Assembly (NCBI GenBank): GCA_963970005.1
Contig: CAXAMN010023306.1
Location: 60,292 to 124,291 of the forward strand
Reading direction: 5' to 3'
Source: Durusdinium trenchii
Taxonomy: Eukaryota; Sar; Dinophyceae; Suessiales; Symbiodiniaceae
DNA length: 64,000 bases
Position numbers and translations under genes: made by a program. Positions 1 to 11,000 of the stretch are shown here, one piece after another. Numbering within the stretch: position 1 is the first letter of the stretch; every line of letters begins with the position of its first letter. The notes below the pieces were generated by a model, which saw only the letters and a program-made list of their open reading frames with translations, ran no database searches and was not told the DNA's origin.

Positions 1-77
1 GGCCATCGCTTCTAGGTTGGAGACCATCGCTGTTAGGGTGGAGGCCACTGCTTCTAGGTTGGAGGCCATCGCTATTT
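1..77. repeat. Dispersed 'GGAGGCCATCGCT' minisatellite, partial array
   Basis: Four to five imperfect copies of a unit of about 22 bp built on TTGGAGGCCATCGCTNTTAG run from the window edge. The same unit recurs at 31855-31925 and 33510-33605, and in reverse orientation at 59978-60012 and 63335-63375. It is a dispersed minisatellite with no coding character. The array is probably cut by the window start. Confidence 0.8.
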
Positions 78-373
78 GTTGTTGTCAATGATCCGTGGAC
101 CATGCAGAAACTACAAGCTGCTGAACAAAGCATTTCAAGCAGGAAAAGGCGATCAGCTTTGACGAAACAGCTCTTAAATGGACACGTGCCGCAGGTGCTG
201 CTGCAACCGCCAAGATTCAGGAGAAGGCACAGTTCACCAATTTCATTCTATTTCAGTTATATAAATTTCTTTGCAGTTCGACCGGCAAGAGGGGGTGGCG
301 GAAGCAGAGCAATGATAGCAATGCCTCCTGAATAGTTGATTCAGTTGATTCAGTCACTTGGGCTGAGTGCCAG

Positions 374-975
374 GAGCCTACAAAAGTGCGCTCGGATCTG
401 ATCCGAGCTGTCTTTCGTGCCTGTGACACCAACGGGGACGACTGGCTGGGGGAGAGCGAGTTCCGCAACATTGTCTGATACTCAGATTTCGGATTTCCAT
501 TTCTTTCGTGACTTGTAGATTTGTATCTTGCAATTAGATTTGTTTCAATTCTAATTCTATAGTCGCCTCTTGTTTCTAATAGCAAACATTGTTCCTAGTA
601 GTACGGCCAGGAGCCCCTAGTAGCGAACATTGTTCCTAGTAGCGATGCCAGGAGCCCCTAGTAGCGTCCGGATGGCCTTATTCAGTTGACCTTGTAAGGC
701 CCGCTTCTACGGCTTTGACGGCAGCGACGAGGAGTGGTCAAGAGAGTTCAAGAAGCTATGCGAGGAGAAGAAGGTGGACCCAAAAAGGGGCATAGGCTGG
801 GCAGACAGGTGGAACTGTCGGATCCTAGTTCCTTGGCCACCTTTTGTTACTTGCGCAGGCCAAACTCTCTTTGGCAAAATGCTGAACGAGGATGCGGGAC
901 TGCTTGCAACAAATGATGAACTCAGAAAGTGGCTCAAGAAGCTGGAGGACAACAACAAGCAGCAGCCCCAGAGCA
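374..975 (+). CDS. EF-hand calcium-binding protein, fragment of a multi-exon gene
   Basis: Three exon-like blocks join in frame. Block 1 (374-472) encodes DTNGDDWLGESE, with acidic or Asn residues at EF-loop positions 1, 3 and 5 and Glu at 12. Block 2 (about 699-795) encodes FYGFDGSDEEW followed by a charged helix. Block 3 (about 859-975) encodes GKMLNEDAG followed by DELRKWLKKLEDN. The first intron (473-698) carries a copy of the 'AGGAGCCCCTAGTAGCG' satellite. The second, about 796-858, would have a GC donor. EF-hand proteins bind Ca2+ and act as sensors or buffers, but no partner is indicated here. The start codon and upstream exons were not found, so this may be a 3' gene part or a pseudogene. 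EF-hand identity is fairly sure; boundaries are not. Confidence 0.6.
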
Positions 976-2139
976 GCGCCAGAAGGTTTTCCAAGCACAT
1001 CTCAAGAATCGAGAGCCAATTTCTCTCACAATCTGGAACTGTTCGTGCAGCGAGGGCAGGGGTTTTCAACTACAAAAGAAGAAAGGTAAGAAAGGAAGAA
1101 AAGAAGGGAAGAAAGGTCCAAAGAACAAGAGAAACACAAAAAGGTACCATACGGTGGGAGAAGCTTTCTTAAGAACCCGACCTCTACTGTGGCAGGTGAT
1201 AGCTTTCTTACTAGCAACCTTACCCACCCCTCATTGCTCATTCTTTGAAGCCTCCTCTTTTATTATTCGCAGTTCCAGGAAGACCGGAGGGTCCAAGGAG
1301 GCGAAGGCTCAAGGAGGTGGGCTTCTGGGCTTCTGGGCTTCTGCCGTCAGCGAAGCGACGTGACGCGATGACAAAGCACGTCGCCGGCATTGCCTTGCCG
1401 TAGCCGCAATGGTGCTTCAGGAGCTCCCAGAGAAGAGGAGGGAGATGAGTTCTACCACAAGCTGAAGAGGACTTTGGTTTGGTCTGGTTTGGTTAGAGCC
1501 TAGTTCAATATAGCATATACAATATAGCACCATGGCAACAGCTGTAAGTCTTGGCAACCCTGCTCTAATCTCTCATTCTGAGAAACTCTGTCAAGCAGGG
1601 TTAGGCCCTTACATGTGGTTGTGGGGGTTGTTGTTTTGGAGCTTGTGTGCTTTTTGTCCAGGCTAGCTTCACTTGATAACAGCAATTGACAAGACGATTC
1701 TCTGACCTTTGGCTCCGCGTGCAGAAGAGTTTCACCACATCGCGGTAAGGAAAGAAACAAACAAAGACGAGTTGTGTTGAGATGGGGAGAGAGACAAAAC
1801 GCCTTGCTACTTCAACTTTTCCGTGCCTCATTGTGCGATGCCGGATGAGTCTTCGCACCTTGGCCTGGCTTGCAACGCTTATTCGACGATTCGTTTGGAA
1901 GAAGCCCTGAAACCCGCGGAGTGAACTAGACATGATTGACATCGGATTCCAAGGTCCGGAAGCCATGAATTGCAGATCCTGCGAAGACGTGTTAAGCGGC
2001 AACAGAGCCTTTTTGATCCTTAGGCCGCACTCGATTGGGACTTTTGATGTTACCGGTTTGGATGCAGAATCACCTTCAACGATCCACAAGGAAAGACACC
2101 AGTTGAAGCATATCGACATCTGTACCCTGGGCTCATGGA
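976..2139. other. No assignable gene
   Basis: The stretch holds an A/G-rich tract around 1075-1150 and short open frames on both strands without recognisable domains or consistent splice context. The basic Lys/Arg-rich translation near 1075-1140 comes from the purine tract and is not convincing. Nothing else is visible. Confidence 0.5.
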
Positions 2140-2144
2140 TCGCA

Positions 2145-3010
2145 TTTCACCGAGGAAGCGCAGGAGCGAAAGCGCTTGGAGGAGGAGCGGCAACTGGTGC
2201 AAGAGCCCCCCGGCGTCACGTCAAGGTGCAGGTTTGGAGCGGCATCAGGTGGATTGATAAGGACTCCTTTATAGTTCGTAATCTGAAGACTTCAACTTTC
2301 GCATGATGTACTTTGTTGGCTTGTAACTTTATTATATTTCTCATCGTTTTGGTCTCTTTGGCTTTTACATTTTCATTGACTAGCTGCATGAGGGCCGGTA
2401 GTGAACGATGTAAACCGGAAGGGTCATTGTTTCTGGCTGCAGGAGTTCTGGAACCAAGGTATTTGGACTACCTGCGCCAGAAGAAGCTACGGCAGCAGCA
2501 GGACCGTCGCGAGGATGAATGGCAAAAGAGATCGCGTAAAAGAGGGTGCCTTTGTTGATTGACCGTATTATTCGTCCTTAAATCGCGCCCGTTGAGATAG
2601 CACTTATTATGCTGTGCTGGGCGTGCCCGAAGCTAGGAGAAAGGTCGAGGCGTGCACGCACTTCTTTGTTCCCCTTGGTGCATTTCCTCAGACGCTTGAA
2701 ACCAGCTACTACACGTGCAACCCTTAAATGGCTCAGGGAGGAAGACATTCACACCTTGCCAACGTGGTTTGACAGTGGGGATCCCTCACATCAAACGGAA
2801 GGATAACTCGAACAGTGGGGACCTCACTTGCAGATGTTCATTGTGAAAATGGAGGGGTGTTTTCCAGAAAACCGTCAGGAGCGACAGCAGCGCATTGCAC
2901 GGGGCCGGGCTTTGGCGGCGGCCACTCGGCGCCAGGCAACCCTCGCTGCCCTGGAGGTAGCTGAGGTGGAGGAACTACCGGAGGCCGAAACAGTTGCGAG
3001 AGAAGGTGAA
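2145..3010 (+). CDS. Charged coiled-coil protein, multi-exon, partial
   Basis: Three blocks show strong coding character: EERKRLEEER-type sequence at about 2145-2215 (read as EEAQERKRLEEERQLVQE), LEPRYLDYLRQKKLRQQQ with following charged residues at about 2443-2545 after a CTGCAG acceptor, and ENRQERQQRIARGRAL continuing to an acidic EVEELPEAE stretch at about 2868-3008 after a TTTCCAG acceptor. All are Arg/Glu/Gln-rich helices consistent with a coiled coil. The start codon, stop codon and exact junctions are not resolved. No family is recognised, and no function can be given. Confidence 0.45.
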
Positions 3011-3284
3011 GGATTTGTGGAGTGCGGAAGGTTTAGCAGCACCCATTTGTCCAGGTCCCCTCGAGTCCACCATCCGTGAGGCATCTGGAGGCGGAAGGGC
3101 TTCAGTTGTGTTTCAGCTTTGGATCGCAGGTCTCAAGTCCTGAGGACAGTTGCTTCAAGGTGGCTATGTTTGTTGCAGTCTTTTCTTGCCTAAAGGCCTT
3201 CTAATGCATTTTTCACCAGATAGCGTGAGCTATTGGGGTTCTTGTCTTACTTAAAATATAGGAAGAGCTGCATGTGTACGTTTT

Positions 3285-3500
3285 CGAGCCTGGGTGCTGG
3301 TGCCGCTGCACTTGGGGGCTTGGGTGCTGGTGCCGCTGCAGGGTGTCGCTGCTGTGTGCGCTTGGGAGCATGGGTGCTGGTGCCGCTGCAGGGTGTGTGC
3401 GCTTGGGAGCATGGGTGCTGGTCAGGTGCGCGCGAGGGTGCTGCTGCGACATGTCTCTTGCCCTGTTCGCTTTGAATTTTGGGTGCTGGCACCGCTGAGC
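3285..3500. repeat. Minisatellite (GGGTGCTGGTGCCGCTGCA)n
   Basis: Five to six imperfect copies of a unit containing GGGTGCTGGTGCCGCTG alternate with GTGTGCGCTTGGGAGCAT spacers. Overlapping Ala/Gly/Cys-rich frames on both strands are by-products of the repeat. Confidence 0.8.
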
Positions 3501-4105
3501 AGAGTGCCGCTGCGGATTGCGGCTGCACGGTGCTGCCCCACAGAACATGTTTTGCCACTTGGGGCCTATGCTGGCGTAATTTGGGTGACTGTCAGGGTGG
3601 CAGCCCTGTGAGCTTCCCTGTTTCGGAAGAGCAAGAGGAGAGGCGTTTTGGACAAGTCCTGCTTCTCAATGTGTTGTTTTCTGTCCACTTCCCGTGCTGT
3701 CTACTTCGGATGCAAAGGAGAAGGCAAGGGAGACAAGGCTTCTGACAGAGGAGTTTGTGCTCCAGGTGCCAGTCTGCAAAGCACTTGAAGTTGGTAGTGT
3801 CAATCAACTTGCAAGCTTGGCCAGGGTAAAAACCACAACGAAGTGCCTGCTACTTGGATGCCAAAAGAGCGAGATTTGGTCAGGCAGCCACACACACAGA
3901 CGCACGTGAAATCGGAAAACTGTGCTTGAGCTTGAAAGTGTGACACGAAGATATGGGGAATGTACAAGCAGGATGTTTTCCGCCGTTCCCTCTCAAAAGA
4001 AGAGCTTGCAACGTTTCGTTTCTTGTGGTTGTGCTGTTGCATGACCACTCATAGGATGGCTGCAAATAGTTGGCTTTTCGTTTGGTAGCTTCCTGGGCTA
4101 AGATC
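3501..4105. other. Upstream region of the GT17 gene
   Basis: No coding signal was recognised. It is the presumptive 5' flank and UTR of the glycosyltransferase gene. No DinoSL-like motif or TATA-like element was picked out. Confidence 0.4.
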
Positions 4106-4882
4106 ATGAAGCGAATGGTGTGGGCAGTTCTCCTCGGCTTGGGGCTGATGGGGCTTATCTCGCAAAGAGATGCCCTTGCCAAAGTGCCAGTCTTTCTCAG
4201 CAACGAGCCAGAGCCAGGAGAAGCCAAAGCCATGCCAGACATAGCTGAAGTCCTGCCGGAAGATACCAAAGTTATGCCAGAGGCAGTGACCAAAAACAGA
4301 GTTGGAAGTGTCGAGGGCATGCAGATATTCTTGAGAGAGCTATGTGAGTTAAGAAAGTTGCCGGAGGTGGGCATCCAGAATTCTATGCGCTCTGTGAAGT
4401 TGGAGCTTAGGGAGCGCTTGTTCGCCGTTTTGGGGGAGGTGCTTTCAGGGGAACCCAAGCCTTTGCAAATGCTGCATCGAAGGCCCTTGGAGCCTGACTG
4501 CAACCATCCGAGCCTCGAGCATTTGCTCACAGGGCAGCGAAGGACAACACCCTTGATGCTAGTGGACATGCCCTCAGGCATGGGAGGAGGTCCGGAGTTG
4601 GACTTTATGGAGCTGCATATGTTGGAGCTGCAGGGCATTGCAGACCTTTTTGTGGTTGGTGAAACAGGTTACACCTTCAGGGGAGATAAAAAACCACGAT
4701 TGTACCAGATGAACAGGGCACGCTTTCAGCCTTTCGAGAAGGCCACAGTCTACCTTGACATTGATCAATGCCTCCAATACCAGGAAGCCATCAAAGAGAC
4801 CCGTGCATTTGCAACGGCTGGCAAGCTAGGGCAAGATTTGTGGGTGGTCCAGAATTGGCAGAGACGGTGCCTTTGGACAATG
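4106..4882 (+). pseudogene. GT17 family N-acetylglucosaminyltransferase-like gene, 5' half, interrupted by an LTR element
   Basis: The first ATG (4106) gives MKRMVWAVLLGLGLMGLI, a type II signal anchor that would place the enzyme in the Golgi lumen. After a Glu/Pro-rich stem comes the start of a glycosyltransferase family 17 domain (beta-1,4-mannosyl-glycoprotein GlcNAc-transferase type). The visible pattern is FMELHMLELQGIADLFVVGE followed by TGYTFRGDKKPRLY, the 'E-L...DxFVxxE...TFxGxxKP' signature. The frame stops three codons into the retrotransposon LTR (TGA at 4886-4888). The remaining half lies at 19619-20236 in the same frame, so the uninterrupted gene would encode about 464 residues without introns. 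The insertion falls just before the SDLDEIP donor-binding motif, so this allele should make no active enzyme. Confidence 0.85.
4878..4882. repeat. Target-site duplication, left copy (CAATG)
   Basis: CAATG directly precedes the 5' LTR and recurs directly after the 3' LTR. Five bp is the usual Copia target duplication length. Confidence 0.92.
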
Positions 4883-5010
4883 TGTTGAAATTCACCTCAT
4901 CCCCATGGACCCCGTAGCGTTGGCTCAAGGTAGAGCAAAAGGTAGCGCTTACCGGGCTAGCAGGGTTAGCTAGGTAGTTAGTACTATTAGAGCTGATCCT
5001 GTAAAATACA
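4883..5010 (+). repeat. 5' LTR (128 bp)
   Basis: It starts TGTTGAAATTCACC and ends TCCTGTAAAATACA. It matches the 3' LTR (19486-19613) at every position compared. It is short for an LTR, and contains a spliced-leader-like motif at 4912-4929 and TAG-rich sequence (GGTTAGCTAGGTAG) downstream. By family analogy it should carry promoter, R region and polyadenylation signals, but none was individually recognised. Confidence 0.95.
4912..4929 (+). promoter_or_regulatory. Dinoflagellate spliced-leader-like motif in the 5' LTR
   Basis: CCGTAGCGTTGGCTCAAG is followed directly by GTAG. The conserved DinoSL exon begins CCGTAGCC and ends TTTTGGCTCAAG. Allowing a 3-nt gap, 17 of 18 positions agree with the leader as I remember it. 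It could be a relict leader captured by reverse transcription of a trans-spliced transcript, or a functional leader or donor mimic. The same motif lies in the 3' LTR at 19515-19532. Confidence 0.65.
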
Positions 5011-5021
5011 GGTTATCAGCC
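5011..5021 (+). other. Probable primer-binding site (half-tRNA-iMet type)
   Basis: GGTTATCAGCC lies directly after the 5' LTR. Drosophila copia and relatives prime from the anticodon-arm half of initiator tRNA-Met, whose complement begins GGTTATGGG. The site here matches its first six bases and resembles such a site more than the usual 3'-end TGG-type site. The primer tRNA is inferred, not shown. Confidence 0.5.
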
Positions 5022-5043
5022 GTAGGCTAGCTAGATTAGAGCT

Positions 5044-8000
5044 ATGGACCCAATGGATGACGACGTCCCACCGAATGCCTATGGAAGTGGCTTTGACATA
5101 GTTCCGAGTGTGCCCAATAGTTTGGACGCAGTTCAACGGCATGAACAGGCAGTTGCACAAGTGGCTGCAATGGATCCAAGGGTTGCTTCGGAGGTGTACC
5201 AAGAGATGCTAAATAGTGGTGGTAGTGTTACTCTTCAAGAGGCGACGCAAGCTACCCTAGCAGGTATGCCGTCAGCCACCGTAGCTGGTGCGCCAACAGT
5301 AAACAACTTGTTGGCAATGACTCGGCTCAACGTCGTCAACCTGAATGCAACGCCAAACGACGAAGAACTACGACGGGAGTTACAACAACATGAGTTTTTG
5401 CTCAGCGAACAAGCCAGGAGGGAAGCTGAAATCGAGGCATTGCGCTTCAGGAGTATTTACGAAAGAGAAGCTTCCGAATCTATAGCGGCAACAAAGGCTG
5501 CCGCAGAGCAGGCAATGTTGAATGTTCAACAAAGGGCCCAACAGCAAGAACAAAGTGTTCAGCAAATGGTTCAACAGCACGACAATGTTGCAATCAAACG
5601 GTTGCAAGGTACATTGGAGGAGCAAAGGGAACATTTTCAACAGCGGCTAGCTCAGGCAACAGCAGCTCATGAAAAGGTTGTACAGGAAAAGAATGCCTTG
5701 GCAGAAGAAGGCAATGCTTTTGTTGACAGAATGAGAACTGAACATCGCCAGTATGTTGAGCAACAGGAGTCCAAGCTGAAGGCGGCCGTAGAGGCAAAGG
5801 ATCAGGCAAGACATTCGTCTGCTGAAGAATCCCGGATCGCTATAGAACTTGACTTCAAGCGAGAACAACTGGACAGTTCGTTGGCAATTGCACAGGCAAA
5901 GATCAAAACCCTTGTTAATGAAATGGAGGCTACAAATAAGCAACACAGAGTTGATCGGGAAACACAAGAGCAAACTATAGTTGAGCTTCGCAAGGACAAT
6001 GCAATGTTGAAGGGTGAAATGGATGAGCTCAGGCGTGTCGTACAGTCCTTGACAGACAGGGAAGAGGAACGCAAGGAAGCGGAGCGCAAAGCGCAATCCT
6101 CTAGCCCCGTTAAGCCAGGGCCGCAATACCCTGAGCCATTCACACCTCCTGCTCGACAAGATGCTCACCCAATTGGTCAACCGCAATCTTTTGAACCTCT
6201 ACGCACGGAAGGCACTGTTCCAGCAACCTTAGACGGTAAGCCCCTTGATAAAGGTGGATCTCCTATAAAGACAGCTATGGATGCAACAGCGTCCGTGCGC
6301 AACACAGGATTCCCATCAATGTTCTCAGGGACAGGGGCGCCCGCAGCGGAACAGGCAACGGCCTCTACAGACAGGCAACAATTCAAACAACCGGATCCGT
6401 GGATGGAGTACATGAAGAAGTCAACACAATACAACTTCAGTGATGATCCTTTGTACAAAAGCTCCTTTAATCAGGAAGCAACAAAGACTAAGGATGATCG
6501 CAGAGAAGAAGGGCCGGCTTCTCAGGTAAGAACTCCACAAGACCAAGATTTGGGGGAAATCATCAAGAAGGCCTTGCTAGAAGGGTTTAAGGGCGCTAAA
6601 AGCAAAGACTCCGATAAGCCCAAGGCAAAGGAGGCTGACAAGATAGATCTCCCTGAATTCCCAAGTCCTGACAGGTACCGCACTTGGAGGGCCGCGGTTC
6701 GCGAAGCGATACGGTCCGCGTCCGATGACCCAGACGCTGCGTTCGCATGGGTGCTTGAGGTGTACGCCGTTCGTGAAGACAAAGCCAAGCTTTGTTCCGA
6801 ACTGGCTGACCCAGGCAAGTTTCGGACCTTAGACACGAAACTACTTGCTGCTTTAACTAAGGTTGCCAAAGGTGAACTGTCTCAGCAGATCCTTAATTAT
6901 AAGGAATCTGAGGCACAGCAAGGTAGGATCGTCCGTGGTCGTCAGGTGTTGCTCATGTTTGAAGTCCACTTCAAGACCAGTGAAGAAGCGGGTGCACTGT
7001 ATGGCACTGAGGACCTCCTCAAGATCTCGCTTGATAGCGACGACTTGAAATCCTTTCTAAGAAAATGGGAGAGTGTTCTGACCGGAATGAGTCATGTCCC
7101 AGACCCGGCAACTCTCAAGGATCTGTTTTATAGAGAGGTTAGGAAGTCCCGCAAGCTCAGATTTGACCTTGATGTTTATGAACGAGCGCCGGAGGGAAGT
7201 AACGACAGAAGCTATGAATTTCTTATCAATTCTGTTCGACGTTACCTTGACAGGGAAAGGCTCAGGACCAATCGCGAAAAGATATCACAATCACACGCGG
7301 CAAAGTTCGCAAACCCGGCACCGCACGACAAGCGCACGCGAAGCCCAAGTTATGGCAAACGAAGCACAAAGGGTGACGGAAGCAATCAATGCTATGAGTA
7401 TGCCAAAACTGGTAAGTGTAAGTACGGGAGCAAATGCAAGTACTCACACGACTCTAGCGCCCGTCCCCGCTCCCTTAGTCGGGAGTCGTCTCGTTCGCGT
7501 AGCGCAAGTCCGAGCAGCCGTTCATCGTTCAGGTCAAGCCGATCTCGAAGTTCGTCAAGACACACTTCCCGCTCCAGTTCAAGGAACTCATCAAGAAGCT
7601 CAAGTAGAGGGAGGAAATCTGACAAGCCATGCAGGTTCTTTGCAAAGGGTAACTGCAAAAGGGGTGACAAATGCCCGTTTAAACACGGAGACACCGCAAC
7701 ACCAGCCCCGCGCAGAAGGAGTCCCTCGCCCGCAGCTAAAAGGTCTAAGGACAAGAAATCCAAGAAGGACAAAAAGGACAAAAAGAGCAAACGGGAAAAG
7801 AAGGACAAAAGTCCAAAGGCCAGTCCATGTATTCAAACAGGTTTCGCAATGTCTTGCTTAGCAGTAACCGCAACTCGGACCCAAAAGAGTAAAGACTACT
7901 GGGAATTCTCCAAAGATGGCAATGAGTTGATTAGGCACCATTTGAAGCCTAGGCACAGGTCGTTTCTCCCAACACGTAAATCCTGTCCAGTTGAGTCATC

Positions 8001-11000
8001 TAGGTTGGAAGACCAGTTTACCATGGTAGTCACTGACTCAAAGGGAAAGAGTAGGACAATCAAGGGTAATTGGAAGAAACGCCCAAACGCGAAACAGAAA
8101 TTTGATTGGACTGGAAAGTCAATTTTCCGTGTTGTGCAAGAGAAGAGAATTCGTTTTGAATTAGAACCGGAGGTACACACCTTTCCTGTTTGGAAGGAAA
8201 TGTACCGGCATGTAGTGAATAAGAGCAAGAAGCGGAACCTGTTCCGGACCACTGAGGAATGCCCAAAGTCCCGCGAGTGTGACACTAAGGACGCCATTTT
8301 GGCAGCGGAGTCACTTAGGCAGATGCTCGTTTCGATGGATACCGAGGAGCCTGCGTGTGATTTCCTTTGTGAGCATTCCCCAGAAGGCCCCGATGATTTG
8401 TGCTGCACAAAGTGCAGAACGGTTGTCGGAGAACAGGTGCCGTCATGCGCTCGCTTAACAGCGATGCCAAATATGGTTGGTATGGAGAAGTGGCTCGGTG
8501 ACACTGGCACTGACCAGGACATCGTAGGCAAGGACTCTAAGACAGTCAACAGGGCCACCAAGATCTTCAAATCCAACGAACCAATCTCCCTCACTACTGC
8601 CAATGGACCTATCACTGCTGACGAAGTAGTAGAGGTGATCTTGCCAGGGTTATGTGAATCCTTCAACCCCTACATTCTCCAAAGTACTCCCTCTGCACTT
8701 TCAATTGGTTTGAGGTGCTTAGAACAGGGATATGATTTTGTTTGGGGAAAGGACACTACTCCCATATTTCTTCGACCTGATGGACAATGCGTTAAATTCA
8801 AATTGCAAGGTAGGGTTCCATATATTGATGAAACATGTACCCCATTCTCAATTCCTGAATCACTGAGGACTCGCCTTACTAAGGTACTCGATTCCATCCA
8901 CCAGTTCACCATCGACCAGGGCTACGCCATGGCCAGCCATGAGTCTGAACCCGAGGAAGACCGAGAGGAGGCTGACGAAGCTGGCTTAGATGCCAATGCC
9001 GATGATGGACAGGAGGACGAAGAGGACAGTGACCCAGAAGTTGAGGTTCCTTTTGATTTTGAAGACGTTCCCGTAGCAGGGGAGAAGACCGAAGAGCAAC
9101 TTCGAAAGGAAGCAAAATCAGGGGCGCATCAATTCACACATCGACCAAAGAATCCCTACTGCGATGTTTGTAGCGAAGCTAAAATGCTTGCTCCCTACGG
9201 TAGAAGCGTAGGCGGATCACAACATGTTTTGGCGCGTGGGTTTGGCGACCACATAGTGTGCGACCATGTTATTCCCAAAGATATTGAAGAAGGCATAGAA
9301 GGCCAAACGTCAATGTTGGTGATCAAAGATATTTATACTCAATACAGATGTGTTTACCCTTCTGAAAACAAGACTGCCGATTCTATTGTTAAGGCTTTCA
9401 AACATTTTCTGAAGACTTCTGATATTGTTGGTATAGTGTACACCGACAATGCTCCAGAAATGCTGGATGCCATAGAAGAACTTGGTTTCAAACACCAGAC
9501 TTCTGTTGAATATCAACATTCCACCAAGGCGGTTGTTGAGCGTGAAGTCCGCACCATTCTGGAAGGGGCGCGCTCCAATCTCCTCCAGGCCAATATGCCT
9601 CTTTCTTTGTGGCCTTATGCCTCCAAACATCATGCGATGGCCATAAACATTGTCAAACAATTGAATGGTGGTGATCCACCATGGGCACTTCGTTTTGACA
9701 ACGGATTTCTTGGTAGGCAACTTCCTTTTGGATGCCTCCTTTTCTTTTGGGAAGGTAAGTACGAACCAAAGAGAGGAAAGTTTGCCCCCAATGCCAAGAG
9801 AGGTGTTTTCTTAGGATACAACATTCAGGCCGGACATGTTTGGAGGGGAGAGTATTTGGTTGCTAATGTTGATAGTCTTGAATATTTCCTGAAAGAAGGG
9901 CATCTTAAAACGATTAGGACGAAACGCGTCGCCCTTCCAGATGGAGACTTCATCTTCCCTCTTCACTTCAAGGAAAAGCCAATACTTGACCTTCAAGATC
10001 TGGACTACCAGCCCGAGGCAGATGACGACGATGATGACGACGACGCTCCTCAAGATGATGGTCCTCCAGATCCTCGGTCAGGGGCGCCTGAAGGTGAAGC
10101 AGATGTTCCTGAGATTGCAGTAGAGGAACCAGCCAGCGTAGAAGCTGAGCCGCCAAAAGAGAAAGGGAAGGAAAAGAAAGAAAGGGAACCAACCTTGTTT
10201 GAACTTTATTATGACCCATCTGTCAACCCACACATGTTTCCTGACGGAAAACCAGTTCCAAAGGGTTATGTTTATGATGGTGTTCGACTTGTCAAAGAAA
10301 GAAAAGGTTCAAAGAGGGTTCCTGGATTCCCAACCGATTTATGGCAAAATTTGAGTCACAAACAACGCAAGAAAGCGTGGGACGACTACCAATTGGAACT
10401 CGAAAAGAAAAGAAAGAAGGAAGAAGCTGAGGCTGTAGAGAAAGCTTCCATAGAAGGAAGCCCAAGTGAAACTCCCCCAGCTATGGTAGCCGCTCCCGCT
10501 ATGCCTGTAGAGCATAACGTATATGAACCTCACCGGAGCGACATGCGACAGCTAATAGAGGATAAGATCAAAGAACTTACTGACGAAGCTAACGCTAGTC
10601 TGTTTGCCGCTGTTGTTCAACTCCTTGTCAAACCCAAGTTCCAATCCTGCTTTGCTGCTGTAGCTAAAGTGTTGAACAAGAAAGAGATCGCAGCGTCCAA
10701 AGAAGCTCAGGCATCATTGGATAAGGAGTGGGATAAGCTTCTAAACAAGAAGACATGGAATCAGGAACGGGTCAAGGAGTGTAGACGTGTGGTTGATGAG
10801 GCACGTAGAAAAGGTGAGAAGGTTCATATTGGTAGAATCTTTGAAATATGCACTCTTAAAGGTAGTGAGTTGCCAGAAGGAAACCCTCAAAGAAAGTATA
10901 AGGGTAGATCATGTTTTCAAGGTAACAATGTGTTTGATGAGAATTCTGACTATGCTATTTTCTCTGAGATGTCATCCTCACCCGCTTCGATGGAAGCCGC

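Noticed and set aside
1396..1412. CCGTAGCC near 1398 as the start of a spliced leader
   Set aside because: Only 8 bases match and the TTTTGGCTCAAG half is missing.
1601..2119. 172-codon reverse-strand frame
   Set aside because: No domain, no composition bias and no splice context support it.
3233..3611. Ala/Gly/Cys-rich overlapping proteins
   Set aside because: They are products of a minisatellite in all frames.
4070..4105. Extended start (TTG at 4070) for the GT17 gene
   Set aside because: It is not an ATG. The ATG at 4106 gives a well-placed signal anchor.
7600..7836. Hydrophobic reverse-strand frames opposite the RS/Lys-rich Gag region
   Set aside because: They are shadows of the strongly biased forward codons.
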